In this document: positions 34,586 to 49,500 of the stretch, one piece after another | How the letters are laid out: each line of letters begins with the position of its first letter | Position numbering within the stretch: position 1 is the stretch's first letter | Assembly (NCBI GenBank): GCA_028829895.1 | Contig: CM054182.1 | Coordinates: 35,844,879 to 35,908,878, forward strand | Source of the DNA: Sinotaia quadrata | Lineage: Eukaryota > Mollusca > Gastropoda > Architaenioglossa > Viviparidae | Direction of reading: 5' to 3' | DNA length: 64,000 bases | Notes under the pieces: model-generated | What the model was told of the DNA's origin: nothing | Seen by the model: the letters and a program-made list of their open reading frames with translations, nothing else | Database searches by the model: none | Made by a program: the position numbers and the translations under genes

Positions 34586-37500
34586 TACACACACACATTT
34601 CAGTACCTAGGTAGGATATGTTCTAGCCCTGAACTCTTTATTTACTGGTATTGCAAAGGATTATTTGACATTACAGTTCTGTTATCTGAACTTCAGTTTC
34701 CTTCTGATGCATTATTAGCTGACTATTGTTTGTTGTATCTGAATTCAGATGCCAATGGTTTACCTGATTTTCAACTGTCCAACAGTCCTGTCTTTTGTTT
34801 GTCATATTTGGATTCAGATCCTGATGTTTACCTGATTTAAGCCTACCCTTGATAATTCTGACTTTTGTTTGTCATACTTGAATTCAGATCCTGTCATTTA
34901 TCTGATTTCATCCTACCCAAGATAATTATGACTTTTATTTGTCGTACCTAAATTCAAATCCTGACATTTACCTGATTTCAGCCTACCAAATTCTGACTTG
35001 TTTTTTGTACCTGAATTCAAATCCTGGCATTTACCTGATTTCAGCCTACCCAAGATAATTATGACTTTTATTTGTCGTACCTGGATTCAAATCCTGACAT
35101 TAACTCTTGCTTGTCATACATGACTTCAAACTGCCCAAGATATTCTGACTTCTGGCTGACAAAGATAATTTTGACTTTTGTTTATTGTACCTGATTTCAA
35201 ACTGCCCAAGATAATCTGACTTTTGCTTGGTCATAGCTGATTTCTGGCTGCCAAAGATAATTTTGACTTTTGTTTATTGTACCTGATTTCAAACTGCCTA
35301 AGACAGTCCTGACTTTTGTTGTACCTGAATTCAGATCCTGACATTTACCTGATTTTAGACTGTCCAAGACAATGACTTGTAAGCTATTTTAGTTTAATTT
35401 TACTGTACTGAGTGTAAGCATTTCAGTTTATTATGGTTATGTTTATTTTATTTATTCTTACTTTCCTGAATTTATTCCAGTTTGCTACAGTATAAATTAT
35501 CTTTATCATTTTACTGATTACATGATGGTATATTATTACATCTTATTGTTTTACTGATTACATGGCAGTAGATTATTATACCTTTATTACTTTACTGATT
35601 ATATGATGGTATATTATTACATATTATTGTTTTACTGATTACATGGCAGTAGATTATTATACCTTTATTACTTTACTGATTATATGATGGTATATTATTA
35701 CCTCTTATTGCTTTAATGATTATATGATGATATATTATTACATCTTATTGCTTTACTGATTATATGCCAGTTTATTATTACATCTTATTGCTTTACTGAT
35801 TAAATGATTGTGTATTATTACATCTTATTGATTATATGATGGTATATTATTGCATCTTATTGCTGTACTGATTATATGATATTATGTTGTTACAGCAGTT
35901 TTTTTAGTCTCTTTTATTCATTGCAGAAAGAGCTGCAAACTGCATTTGTTATTTTGGCAGTTCTGAGCGTGCCTGTTTTGCTTTTAGTTATCCCATTTGT
36001 TGAACGTGCCAAGCACAAGGCCAAGTTAAGGGTAAGTTGTGTTTAGTGTTATATTTAAGTAAGAGTTTTTCAGTTTGTAAATAATTTGTTAAAAGTACTG
36101 ATGAGTCAGCTTAAAAGTGTTTGTAAATTTTATATTCAGTTAGATTTATTTAAATTTTTTGCATTTGCCAGAATCATTGAAAGACTGCGTAGGAATATTT
36201 CTCAAAGTAAATTGTAAATTCATTTTATGTATTAATTATTATGACAATAAATGCCATTTAATTTCTTTAATGGGTTTATCTGTATTTTAATTTAATTTAA
36301 GTTACTTATTTTTAAAATAAAATCAAGGATCTTTAGTCATGTCCAGGACAATAACCTAATTAATTTCAGATCTTGAGAAGATAATTGAAAAAAATTAAGT
36401 GAATTTCTAAAAATAAGTGCCTGCTTCACATTAATATCCCATTCAGAACTTTCAGATGATAACTAATTAAAATTTTGTATTTATCACTTTATCATCTTCA
36501 TTTAATAGCTTTTAGATGGTTATTTACATTTGCATTATCATTGTGTTTATTATCTTTATTTTTTAGCTTTTAGATTATTTACAATATTGTCTCTACTACT
36601 ATGTTTATCGTCTTCATTTTCTAGTTGTTAGATTGTTATTTACAATATTGTCTCTACTACTATGTTTATTGTCTTCATTTTCTAGTTGTTAGATTGTTAT
36701 TTACAATATTGTCTCTACTACTATGTTTATTGTGTTCATTTTCTAGTTGTTAGATTGTTATTTACAATATTTGCATCTACTATTGTACTGACCATCTTCA
36801 TTTTCTAACTTTAAGATTGTTATTTAAATGCTTATATCTACCATTGTATTTATTATTTTAATTTGTCTAGCATGCAAGGTCCGTTGATGCTCTTATTCCT
36901 AATGAAGTCAGTGAGGCAATAGAGGTAAGAATTTTAATCCTATATCTTGCAGGGAAAAATAATTTTAAAACAAAATAGTATAAAGAGGTTATAGGTGGTC
37001 ACTGAAAATAACTATTTTTGCTGTGTTTTTGGAATGACACTTATGTACTGGTTTGTCATTTCAAAGAAAACTTAATGTTTGTGCAATGGTCTGCTGTCTG
37101 CCTATGCCTGATACATGTTCTAAGTTTCTCGTCATACTTAATTATGAGTGTTATATTTATTGCTGCTTATCAAAATACACATTTTAAAACAGGTCCATTT
37201 TATGATTAATGTAATTCACATACATTAATGCATTTATGACTCTGTTGAATGTCACTCACTTATGACACTGACACGTTTGACATTTTTTGATGTTGTATTC
37301 TTATTTATTTTTATTTTTCTTAAATGTGTTCTTTTATTGCTAATGTTTATAGTCATTTGACTATTTCTGTCAGATAACTTTTCCAAGAAGTAAAAATGCT
37401 GTGAATTAATTTGCTCTCATCTGTTCCTTTTGTGCATGATCTGTCCCCTGAATGACTTGTCTTTAGTTGTGATAAACTATTTGACTTGAGTCACAGTTTC

Positions 37501-40500
37501 TCACCATTTTATTAGTTTATTAATAAAACACATAAATGTTTGCTCAAGGTGAATACTGACATTAGCATTTGCTTAATGAACTTTTATTTAACCTTATTGT
37601 TTTTTAACATTTCTTTTCCAAACGTTTTATTTTGTTTGATATAACATATTCATCCAGCCTGTATCTGTGGAAATGAAAGCCATATTGGCAGGGTTCTACA
37701 TCATTTAAGAATAAAATTGTGTTTTATATCTCTAGTTATAAAAAGATTATTTCATGCCATGTACACAATGTCCAAGAATTATTTTTTCAGTCACTCTTGA
37801 GATGTTTACTATTTGGTTTTAATTTTTTTAATATTTGTACTTTTTTCTTTTTATTGTGTCTGTATTTTTATGGCTAAATGCAAATACTTAATATATTCTC
37901 CTCAGTTATAATTTAACTCTATTCATAACTGGTGAGAAAATATGTACTGAAAATCATTCACAAATGATCAATGAAAATAGTTTTTATTTAATGCTTTTTA
38001 AACTTAAAAAGCTCATTTATGATATCAGTCTCACTTTATTTTGCAGAAATAATCATTGGTTTATGCTTAAAAGTAAGAAATAGGTTTTTAAAAAAGAAGA
38101 TTATTTTGATGGGAGACCTTTTATGTATAGTATGCTTCTTTTCCAGCAGCCATATTGGCATTGTGTTTGGTTTACAGTTGCTTGTAATTTACCCTCCTGT
38201 GTCTTCAATTTATGAAACTGACCGTAATAATAGTTTTGATGATACTGAGGAGAGAAGTGTGGAAGCTAAGTATGTTTCCAAGCGATGATGAACTTTTAAC
38301 TTTGGAAAGTTATGAGCATGCTTCGGTCTGTAGGGCAACTAGTATATAGTGTATTTTCTTTTTTTTTTAATACTTTTGTAGTAAAAATCTAGAGAAGTCT
38401 ACTCATATGTAAATATTTATCCATGACAAGTGTCTTTTACTTTATTATGTTATGCTTAGAATGTGTACAGAAACATTTCTTTATTTTTAAATATATTTTA
38501 CAAACTGCTAAGTTTACACAGGTGTATTTTCTATTTTTTTAATACATCTGTAGTAAAAATCTAGAGAAGTCTCATCATTTGTAAATATTTATCCATGAAA
38601 AGTGTCTTTTGCTTTATTATATTTTACAAACTACTAGGTATACACAAGAGTTGGTTTGGTTTTTTTTTTAATAGATTGATAAAAAAAAAATCTAGATAAG
38701 TCTACTCATATATAAATATTTATCCATGAAAAGTGTCTTTTGCTTTATCATGTTATGCTTAGAACATGTGTATTTTTCAATATAGTTTACAAACTGCTAG
38801 GCATACATAGGATATCAACTGGTAATGTAAACAAAGGCACTTCATATGAGAAGCTCAAGTCTCTAAAAATAGCTATTTCAGCAACCCGCAAGCTTTTGAA
38901 ATAAATATAAAAATACTTTATGTAATCTTTCTCACAGCATTTATTATAATGCAGGCAGGAATTATGAAATTGAAATCAATATAAAAATACTTTATGTAAT
39001 CTTTCTCACAGCATTTATTATAATGCAGGCAGGAATTATGAAATTGAAATCAATATAAAAATATTTTATGTAATCTTTCTCACAGCATTTATTATAATGC
39101 AGGCAAGAATTATGAAATTGAAATCATACATTTTTCTTGTAATCTTGCAGTGATGGTTGTGACAAATAAATGGGGGAAGACTCTTTTGGCATTTATTGAC
39201 ATTGCTAGAGCTAATTTATACATTTTATTTCCAAAATTTAGAAAGACAAACTCATATTCAATTATAGTAGTACCTCTCATAATGAACACAATTCGTTCCA
39301 GCAGTACGTTTATTATGTGAAGTGTTTGTTATGCGAAACACGATATCCCATAGACTTCTACAGGAAATCGTGCAATCCGTTCCACATCACCGCAAAAAAT
39401 CAAAGAAATTAGGAGAAAATGAAGACGGGGCAGTGTTCAGGGAGGAAAACACTAGTAAAGACACTCACCAAAGTAGGGTATGATGTTAGGTATTGATGAG
39501 GTAAGATGTTAGGCATTGATGAGGTGAAATGGAGGTGGGATGAGGAGGACACACACACTATGTACAGTTCACACACACAAAGGTCTTTTCCAGTCCAGTT
39601 TTTAGTTGTCAGAGTTGTCCACCAGTGGGTGCAGACGGGGTGGGAGACACGACTGGCTGGATTCAGCCATTTTTTCATGGGATATGCAATGTTTTCGCGG
39701 AGTACTTACAGTTTGTTATTTGAAACAAGTTTGTTCTGTGGGCCACGTGGGCATTCGCAGCAGTGTTTGTTATGCGGATCATTTGTTCTGCAGGGCGTTC
39801 ATTATGCGAGGTACCACTGTAGTTAAAACAAACTATCAAGTACAATCAATTAAGAATACATTTGAATTAATCAGACACTTGGGGATGGGGAATTCACAAT
39901 GGGAGAAGGGTGGTCAAATTAGCAAAATCTTTCTATCCTCCTTGCTGTTTCTAAAATGAGGAACAATTGTAAACTTTGTTATTTAAATAAGGACAAGAAA
40001 TAAAAAGACAACAGAAATGTAAAGCATGTGAAATATTTCTCTGTTTACAAGAGGACAGAAATGATTTACTTAATGTGACAGTTGACACTCAGTAATTACT
40101 TGTAATAACTATCAAGTTTATTGATTATCATGTTTAATTTATTGTTAATGTACAGATATATATTTCTGCTACTAAATTATGTTAGCTTTTTTATAATAAA
40201 GTTGCAGGAATCCTGGCTTGGCAACTGCACTTTTTATATCTAGTGTCACATAGACCATGAAGTAATTTTTTTTAGTGGGTTCATGATAGGAAGTATTGAC
40301 TTTGTTGTTAACATAACTGCTACAATTCTTGGAATTGTAAAATGAAATAACATATTTAAACTGAATGCATGACTACTGTAGATAATTTTTATATTTTAAT
40401 GAGCTTGTTTTATCTCAACAATAATAGACCTTCAGAACTGTCGGTCATCATGAATTAAATTTATTTTCATTTGATGCAATTTTTATAATTTTAAGTTGTA

Positions 40501-43500
40501 TTAATAATATATATTTTTAAAATCCAAGTCTCTATTGTCTTTTTCTCCACATATGCTGGGCCAAATATTTTGGTTTCTCTTCATAAAAGTTCTCCTCACT
40601 TATGAAGGTTATTCACTTGAACTGTGAATTTTCCATCAAAAAATACTTTGTTCCTATTTTATGCACACTATATTCTTCCATTTTCACTCTTGCACAGCCA
40701 AACTGCTTAGCAGACACATCCAATCTGTTCTTTATAATGCTGGAATTTTTTGTGGATATTGGGGTGATTCATATTTATTGGAAATGTCTTGACCTTGCTA
40801 GAGACATTCACATAGGTGAAAAGTGAAGTTCAAGTTGTACCATGTCTGAGCTATAATCTTAAAATTTGGCTCTAGTTTTCATATTCCTGAGATGATTATT
40901 TATACTGTTTTTAAGAGTGCCCAGAAAATTGAATCAAAGGCTTAAAGCACTCAAAGGTGAAAATTACACAACTAAAGATTATTGTATGGAGATTATGGAA
41001 TGTCATATGCAAACATAAATTGAGGATTTATTTTATCCATCACACAAATCACCTCTGGTTTAATATAAGTAATAAGATTTTAAAAAAACAAACACTGATA
41101 TATGTTCTAACATTTATTATATAGATGTATTCATGCTTAATTATTGTTTCTTATTAAAAAAATTTTATAAATAAAAATTTATTCACCCACACTTCTACAT
41201 ATATTTTCCCTTCTCTGAGTGATTTCACTTTAGTTGCATGTATTCAGTCCCAGTTAGTAACATTTGTTAATAAATCACCACTGTGTTTGTTAAATCTAGT
41301 ATGTTTCAATTTAAAAAAAATACATTACTTTCAATTTCTAAGCACTGAGGCAAAAAAAAAATTAGAACTATTTCATGATTAGTAATATTCAGTGTTCTGA
41401 GGTTTGCAACTGAACTAATGATGCTTTTCATGATAAAAGTGTTGATTACATGTTTTAGTAAGTGCTTACTTTAAATTTTATATTATTTAGTTCTTTGCAT
41501 GTTATGCATTATTTTATTATATATCTTTGTTGCTTCAAAAATTATTTTGACCAGTTTGTGTATGATTATGTAATAGAATAGAAATCCATTTATCCACATT
41601 AGGTGGATCTCTTTTAGCTCCAATAAATAAAAGTCTAATAATACAAAAAACAGATAACCTCATCAAATACGAAAATAAAACAGTTTTTAAAAAAAAATTA
41701 ATTTTGCTTCTGTAGGACTTTGTTTTTGCATGCAGTGTGAAATCACACTCACCCTCTCCCCCCCCCCCCCCAACCAAATTTAGTTAATTTGAATTTTTTG
41801 TAATCATGATTTGCATGTATCATATAACAACACAACTTGTTAAAGAAAATTTTAATTTCCCCTTTTTAGATAATCAAAATCTTGATAAATATGTTTTTAA
41901 TGAAAATTGATTTGCATGTACAGCTCCTTTTTTTTTTTAAAAAAAAAAAGTTAAATACAGACAAGGAATAGCAATAATTATATTGCATTGTTTGTTTATT
42001 CATACTGTTAGTCTATCAGTAAATTAGTTAAATCCATATTGAATAATTCATTATATCAATATTAAAAATAAATTAATATTGACATTAAAGAATAATTATA
42101 ATTTGAAGTAAAACTAGACAGTAATATAATAAAGAAATATTACCTTAAATCAAAGTTTATTTTAAAAAAAATTATTTGCCATGCCTTATTTATTTACACT
42201 TGGGATATTTTATTCCTTGTTTATTTATATTTGGATTTTTTGTGTACCTTATTTATGTATATACTTGGGATTTTTTATTGCCTTATTTATTTACACTTGG
42301 GATTTTTTATTCCTTAATCATTTACACTTGTTTGTTTTTTTATTCCTTATTTATTTACACTTGTTTTTTTCTGTACCTTATTTATGTATATACTTGGGAT
42401 TTTTTATTGCTTTATTTATTTACACTTGGGTTTTTTCCTGTATCTTATTTATATATCACTGTATACATGTATTTGATTTTTTTCTGTACCTAATGGTATT
42501 TTTTCTCTGTCTTATTTATATATATATATATATATAATTGGAATTTTTTTCCTGTTTCTTATTTTTATATATACTTGGTAATTTTTGTTGTTGTCTGATG
42601 TAAATGTACTTGGGGTTTTTTCTGTCTTAGTTATATTCATTCACAAATTTTTAAATCTTTTTCCCCTGATAGCTTTTTCTTCTGTTTTTCTGTTTAACAT
42701 AGTCAAAGCTGACATCTTATATTGTCAGCACTGTGGTTGTTTGTGCTATTCTTGGTATTTTGCTGTATACTAACATTTGACCCCTAGTTATCTTTTATTA
42801 AGAGAACTAGCTCCGGGCACTCTCCTAAAGTGGGGACCCCAAGAGGGGTAAGTGCTTACATCTTTATTCTTGCCTTCCAGCATGCTAGTACATTTTAGAC
42901 CTTATTATTTTAGAGCAAATATACTGTTTCTTTTCTTTTTTCTTTTTTTGGGGTGCTGTATTTCAATCTTATTAATTTAAACCATCTGTGCAATTTGTTT
43001 CTTTTTTTTTTTTCTTCCGTATTTGGGTGCTATTATTGGACATATTAAGATAATACTTCCCCTTCCCAAAATAAATAAATTTAAAAAATAAATAAATGCA
43101 AACCAGGGTAAGGGAATAATTTGTTAAAATTGTAGTACATTTATATATTAAATTTCTCATTGAAGCAAACTTTCCCATTAATTTACATTATATGCTTTAT
43201 GGTATTAATCAATTCCAGAGACCCTATTGCCTAAGAAATATATTGTAATGTGAACCCAATTATACATTGTTTTTTTGGAAATCAATCCATCTTAAAGTGC
43301 ATTCTTGTCATATAGTGAACTTTATTTGATTATTGAGAGTTCATCATAAAGTGATTTTTATCATATGCTGAACCAACCATAATAAGTCCTAAAATATTGA
43401 ATATAAATGAAATGAAGCCACATTGTACATGATATGTAAACATATATAATAATATGAAAATGTATGATTTAAATATATTTTCCTTTTATTATTGAAACAT

Positions 43501-46500
43501 ATATTAATTAATAAGGCATTTCTATGTAATTTCTTAAATTCAATTTTGGTGTTTTATTTTTTGATAATAAATAATAATGATGATACGAAACATAATCACT
43601 GCTACTTGAACAAATTAATAATAAACTGTATCGTTGCAATTTAATTGCACCAAAATCTTATAATAGGTTTTAAAAATATCATTTACTTAACTATTTTCTT
43701 AATAAAACTACTACATTATCCTAGCTTAATGAGTTAATTTTTTTAATCTACAGTTAAGGTAAGTAGTGTAGTCATATTTAGATTTTTCAATATATCTGTA
43801 CTATTTACTAATTAGCAGAGATGGAATTCATTATCATCAGAAAAATATAACTTTTTCTGTGAAAAAATTAGAAATGTGATAAATTTTAAGAAATAATGAT
43901 ATTGTTGGAAATGTAATTTAATAAGATAGTAAATTTGGATTATTGGATTTCAACTAAGACTGTAAAGTATAAAAGAAAAATAATAAACAATCCCCAAAAT
44001 TAACATATAATGATGTTGTATATAAATTAGTAGTTAATAACGATGCATTCATTCTCAGATGTGTTACCAATATACTTTACATAGTTTTCTTGTTTTAAAT
44101 TTAACATAATGAGATAGTGTAAAACTAAATTTGGATTGACATCTTTGATGACTGTGAGAGTTAGTTTTAAGCCACAAGAGATTGGGCACCATTGATACTG
44201 CTATTAGTGCTAGACATCCTTTTATTTCATTACTGCTTAGTCATCTTTGTGTTTATAAGTAGTCCTAAGTGTGTGTTTGATAATTGTTTGGTCTTTCTGT
44301 TATGTGTAATGTTAATGTTATAAATATATATATATGTTTGTTTGTTTTATTCCCATTCCTTAATTAACAATTTAAGATATATTTTATGAAAATAACATTT
44401 TTGAAAATAAATAATTACAAAAGTATATGAGAATTATTTTATACCCTAAATTTTTGATAAATCAGTATTTTAATTGAAGTATTATTTAGATTAGATTTCA
44501 TTAATACATTTCTTATCATTCAGACATTATTTTTTTAGACTTAAATTTTATAATTTAACAAAGGGGCCATACATTTTTACATCAATCATGGTGGGGGTGA
44601 GAGAGAGAAGAAATTTGACACTTACCTATATTTTTGTGGAGAGATTGGGTTGATGTAGTAAGATCATATAGTAATAATCTCACGTATAAATAATGTGAAT
44701 AAATATACTGTTTCACCTGCTTTATCAAGTGATTTACCTATATTTGAGAGAATCTAGACTCAGAAACCCCTCATCCTTTCTTTCTTGAATGGTAATAATT
44801 CCTAATAAGAATGGCTTGTATACCTGCAAAAGATTAAAGAGTAGAAGAAATTATACAAAGCGCAACTCATCAATCTGATCATCTTTGGCCATGTAAACTA
44901 TTCTCTGTTAATTAATCTGTGTTACATTAGTGATTAGCAGCATTATACAAAAAATATTGAAGTATTTCTTAAACACTACAGTTTGAAACTGATATTTTAA
45001 TATTTCTTTATTCTTTATAATAGATAATGTCTACTAACAAGTACACAATTGAAATGGCAAGCATTTCATACAAACAATAAATTGGGTATTATCATAAAAT
45101 GGTGGCGAATTTAGTAAGGCTTTTAGCATGTAATTAAAGAATTTGAAACTTATTTAGTTTAACATATACCTATAATCTAGAATAATTTTTTAAAAGATTT
45201 TTTGCAACAAATTTAAAACAATTTTAAAAAGTAGTTGTTTGTTGGGGGGTAAGATAAATGTATTTATGTGGAAAGAGAACTAGAAAAGAAAGTACGTAAT
45301 TTAAAGGGAGTTGGGTGTGTGTGTGTGTGTAAGACAAATGTAAATGGGGGGTGGGGGGGATAGGGCTAATGTAAGTGTGCACACAAAGAAAAGTAGAAAA
45401 GAAAGTATATGATGCAACAACAGGAGGGATATTAAAATTGATAGGGTTGGAGTTTCTTTCGCATTTATCCTACTTGGGTGATCCCAAAAGCATTTAATGT
45501 AGTCTTCATCTGATGGCATACATTTATTTCCTAAACAATAGGTATCACTAGCTGGCAAAGGATTTTATTCAAAATTTTGCTTTCTGTTCTGATATTTTAT
45601 GCTGCTTTTTCTTTTTATCTCTGCAAGGTTGGGTTTCTGTTTTTGTTTGTCTTGTGAGAAACTTAAAACAATAATAGAATTCATCCTGAGCTTTGGTTAG
45701 AGTTTACTGAAAATACTGCAAAACATCAAAGGTATATTGATTACATGTGTTTTAAAGACAGTCATAAGATTTCAGTAAGTTTCATGCTTTTATAGTTCAT
45801 ACCATTTAAAATATTTTTTAGCAGTTCACTAGGCACCACTTATTGTGATCATTGGATAAAAGACTCAGCCACTTTAAGGAATTAAAATTCAGAGAAGGGA
45901 TTTACATAATCCAAATACAGTTTGCCTTTTTTCCTGTATGTTAGAATACATTTTTGGTTATAGGAAAAATAAGTTGTAAAAAATAAATAATTATTTAAAT
46001 TCAAGTGGTCTATGTTTTTTGAACTGCAATAGAAAATATTTACTAATAATAATGGCTTTTTAAAACTGTTTCATGTTTATAAAGGGTTACATTTTAAAGT
46101 AATCATTTGATAAACATATATATTATACTTATTATAAGATAATTTTTGTAAGTTGACTCCTTCAACCCATTAGTAAACTGCTGTTTGTTTCCTTTTATAT
46201 ATGGCCCCTGTGCTGCCAGGCCCCACACTTACATAAAATGTCATTCATTTGCTTTCTTGTTCAGTGCTCCATTTCCACTTTTAAAAATTTATCTCGAAAA
46301 GACTTTACAATGACAGTTTAAAAATAGCCACAACAAGCAACTGTATTACAAAGTACTAGCTACATTAAGTAACTGTATTACAAAGTTCTAGCTACATTAA
46401 GTAACTGTATTACAAAGTTCTAGCTATATTAAGTAATAAGTAACTGTATTACAAAGTTCTAGCTACATTAAGTAACTGTATTACAAAGTACTAGCTAGAG

Positions 46501-49500
46501 TAAGTAACTGTTTAAATAATAACTAACAACAGTAAGTAACTTTATTATAAATATTACCCAATAAGTATCTATTTTACAATTATAGATGTTCATACATGTT
46601 CGTATTTGCACTTAGAAAGAAATAATTAATTATGCTATAATTACACATTTAATTTTAAACAATCAGTATTTAAACTAGTTTTGCAAATTTCTTTGTTTTA
46701 AAAGTGTTTGTACATTTGTGATATGTAAATTAAATAAGTATTTGTTAGTAGGGTGTAATTTTTAAATTGGGTGACTATTATAATTTTTGCTTATGAGAAT
46801 CATCACTTAAAAAAGTAAAATATTAAATCACAATATCACAGAAAAAGTGGTGTCTACTGTATTGAATTTTTATTAATTTCATCAAAATCTTCAGTCATCT
46901 TTTCAGTTTTTATAATGTTTGTATGTGTATTTGTGCTTGCTGTTGTTTGTTTGTTTATGCTAGAATAGTTGTACTATAATCTATAATCTACATAATCATA
47001 ACCAGCTTCTCCTCCCAATTTCATTAATTTGAATATTTCTTCATAGGCTAGTAACTGGTAGCTACAGCTTTCCTGTACAATACATGCTTGAGTTTTATTA
47101 CAACAAACATTAAATAAAAGTTAATTTAAGTAAACATGGAATTCTGTAATGTACACTTTTTCCCCTTGTCTTTCTCTCTAATCTCTCAAGAGAACATTGT
47201 TAGCATCTACTTTGATAGATTGCTTACTTGTCGATGATATAAGCTCTGTCAAGTATTTTATTGGTCCTGTGACTTTCATTCTGTTCCATTTGTGTCGTCT
47301 GATGAAGAAATACATCTTTCATTTTTTGCCAGACTTATCTGTGCCACTTTTATTAGCATAAAATATCTTTTAAAATAGATTTTTTAAGGGTGTTTCATTC
47401 TGTTGTTAATCATTTTAAATTAATTTTTATGACAAAATATTTTGTCCTTAGGTCCCCCCCCCCCCCCCCCCCCCAATGAACTTCCCATTTTAAAAAAAAA
47501 AAGACAGAATGAAGAAATGAACAGTTTATTTTATTGTTTGTATCATGTACCAGGTCACCATCTAAATCATGGAACAAGATAGGTGAAACAGCTATTGGAA
47601 ATTTATGCAACATCATTATAGTGTTTATATTTTGTTTCAGTTGCAACAGAAAAACAGCATTATTATCACAATTTATTATCTTTACAGGCATAGTATGTTA
47701 TCTTTGAAACTGATTATTTGGGACAAAAAAGATTAGTTAATAATTAACTTGGAAACCAGTTGATTGTTAATGTTATGTAGATGTAAAACTGGCATAATAA
47801 TTATTTTGTACACCAGTGGATTGTTCTTATGAATGTATGAGAGATCCCATTTCTGAACTGAAAATGTGTGGTTTGTTTTGCAGTTGTTACGTGAGTTAAG
47901 GGAGTAGTTACTGTGATCTGTTTTATTGCAAAGTACATGTTTATTTTGATTTCTGTAATCTGTCTTATTGCTGTATAGATTATGTTGTGATTTCTATAGT
48001 CTCTTTTACTGGTATATACATTTAATGTAATTTTTGTTCATCTCATATTGCTATTATGAAAAGCTAAAGTTTGGTGGAACATGGAAACCTTTTCTATTAA
48101 TATTATGTTGTTAAGTTCATTTCATATGGTTACCTTTGTTTCCTTGTTATAGCAAGTAAATCCTGCATTTCAAAGTGATGAACAGGTATGTGTGAACTCA
48201 TTTCAAATGGGCTTTCAATACAGTTATGTGTTTCTTTAATTTCAAAGTTATACTTAAAATTAATTAACAGTTTCACTTTGGTTTTACTTACTTTTGACTT
48301 GTGTGAAGATTAAACAATCTAACATGAGTTTGGTTTTTAATTCTTACATTTACAAAATTCTTGTAACTAAACATTTGTTATTTTGCAGTATTGATTATTA
48401 TGAATTGGTTCCTTTTGGGTAACTGCATGGATTAGAAAATACAGAAATTGTTATGTTTATAAATAAACTTTAAAACATTACTTGCATAATTCAAACTGCA
48501 TAAAGCTATTTGATAATTTTACACACATGATTAAAAGTAATATAAAATATATTTGATTATATTACTGGGTACACGCTTGATTAAAACTGACAAAATGTTT
48601 CATAACATTATATGCATGATTAAAACTGATAAACTATATTTATGTGACTTGCATGATTTTAATTGACAAAATTTATTGGTTAACATTATCTGCATGATCA
48701 ACAGTGACCAAGTGTGCTTGGTTTTCTCACTTGTCTAATTTTGAGGTGATGATTTATACTAAAATCATTTTACATTCTAACTTTGTATTATTAAATACTT
48801 GATTTAATTTTTATTATGTTTAGAACCTGAACTAATTTAAAGTATTAATCAATTATCCATTTTCACATTCATAAACACTATGAAAATTTGATTATGCATA
48901 TGTGTGTGTGTGATTATGCATATGTGTGTATATATTAAATATATTTATAAGTAATGTTATATTTATTATTGTGTATATAAACACATAAGTCTATATAAAT
49001 TTGTGTGCATGCAAGCACATATTCTTGCTATTACTGTATTGTATTTTATTTCAAGTGCCAAATATGTTCAAGGATTCTGTTTGACATATGCTTCTTTGTG
49101 TGGTTACTGCCAACAGTTGTTTATTGCTGGAAGTGTGAAGTGAAGATTGCAGAATGTTTGTTTTGCAGCTTTATTTTGGTGGCGGTGTGGCTTATTTAAT
49201 TTGGAGGCACCGAATTAGATTGTATACTGATGTTGGAGGCACCAAATAAGATTATATGCTGATGTATTTGGAGGTATTAAATGAGATCATATATTGATGT
49301 ATTTGTGTTCATGCTGTTATATTACTGTTGTGCTAAATAGATAGCTAGTTTTGTAAGGGTTTGCTGGGTGTTGTATTCTGGTCACTTTTGAACATGGTGC
49401 TAGTTTTCCTTCTTCAGTGTTCCACTGGCTTCAAGGCATGTTACTTCCCTTTGAGGGTATCATTTCTGCCCTGATTATCCCTTCTCTTTGCATATTTCAA

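Larger units (their letters stand above)
36925..48152. other. intron 18, the longest intron (11.2 kb)
   Basis: It contains candidate exons at 38178-38269 and 42788-42847, the TA-flanked MITE at 39265-39819, and degenerate arrays. These include three long units at about 38345-38780, three 74-bp units at 38900-39126, ~40-bp TTTATTTACACTTGGGA units at 42180-42480, and five 32-bp units with CTGTATTACAAAGTTCTAGC at 46335-46505. Poly(C) runs lie at 41758-41771 and 47454-47474. The remainder is AT-rich without coding signal. Confidence 0.7.

Noticed and set aside
39409..39959. Open frames across the 555-bp MITE as a possible transposase
   Set aside because: No transposase motif and no typical length. 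The frames run over both the element and its flank.
42176..42537. Hydrophobic plus-strand frames resembling a membrane protein
   Set aside because: They translate a degenerate ~40-bp tandem repeat (TTTATTTACACTTGGGA). Aromatic and Leu codons come from the T-rich repeat, and there are no splice sites.
47410..47691. Minus-strand frame with a Gly run
   Set aside because: The Gly run is the poly(C) tract, and the rest has no coding features.
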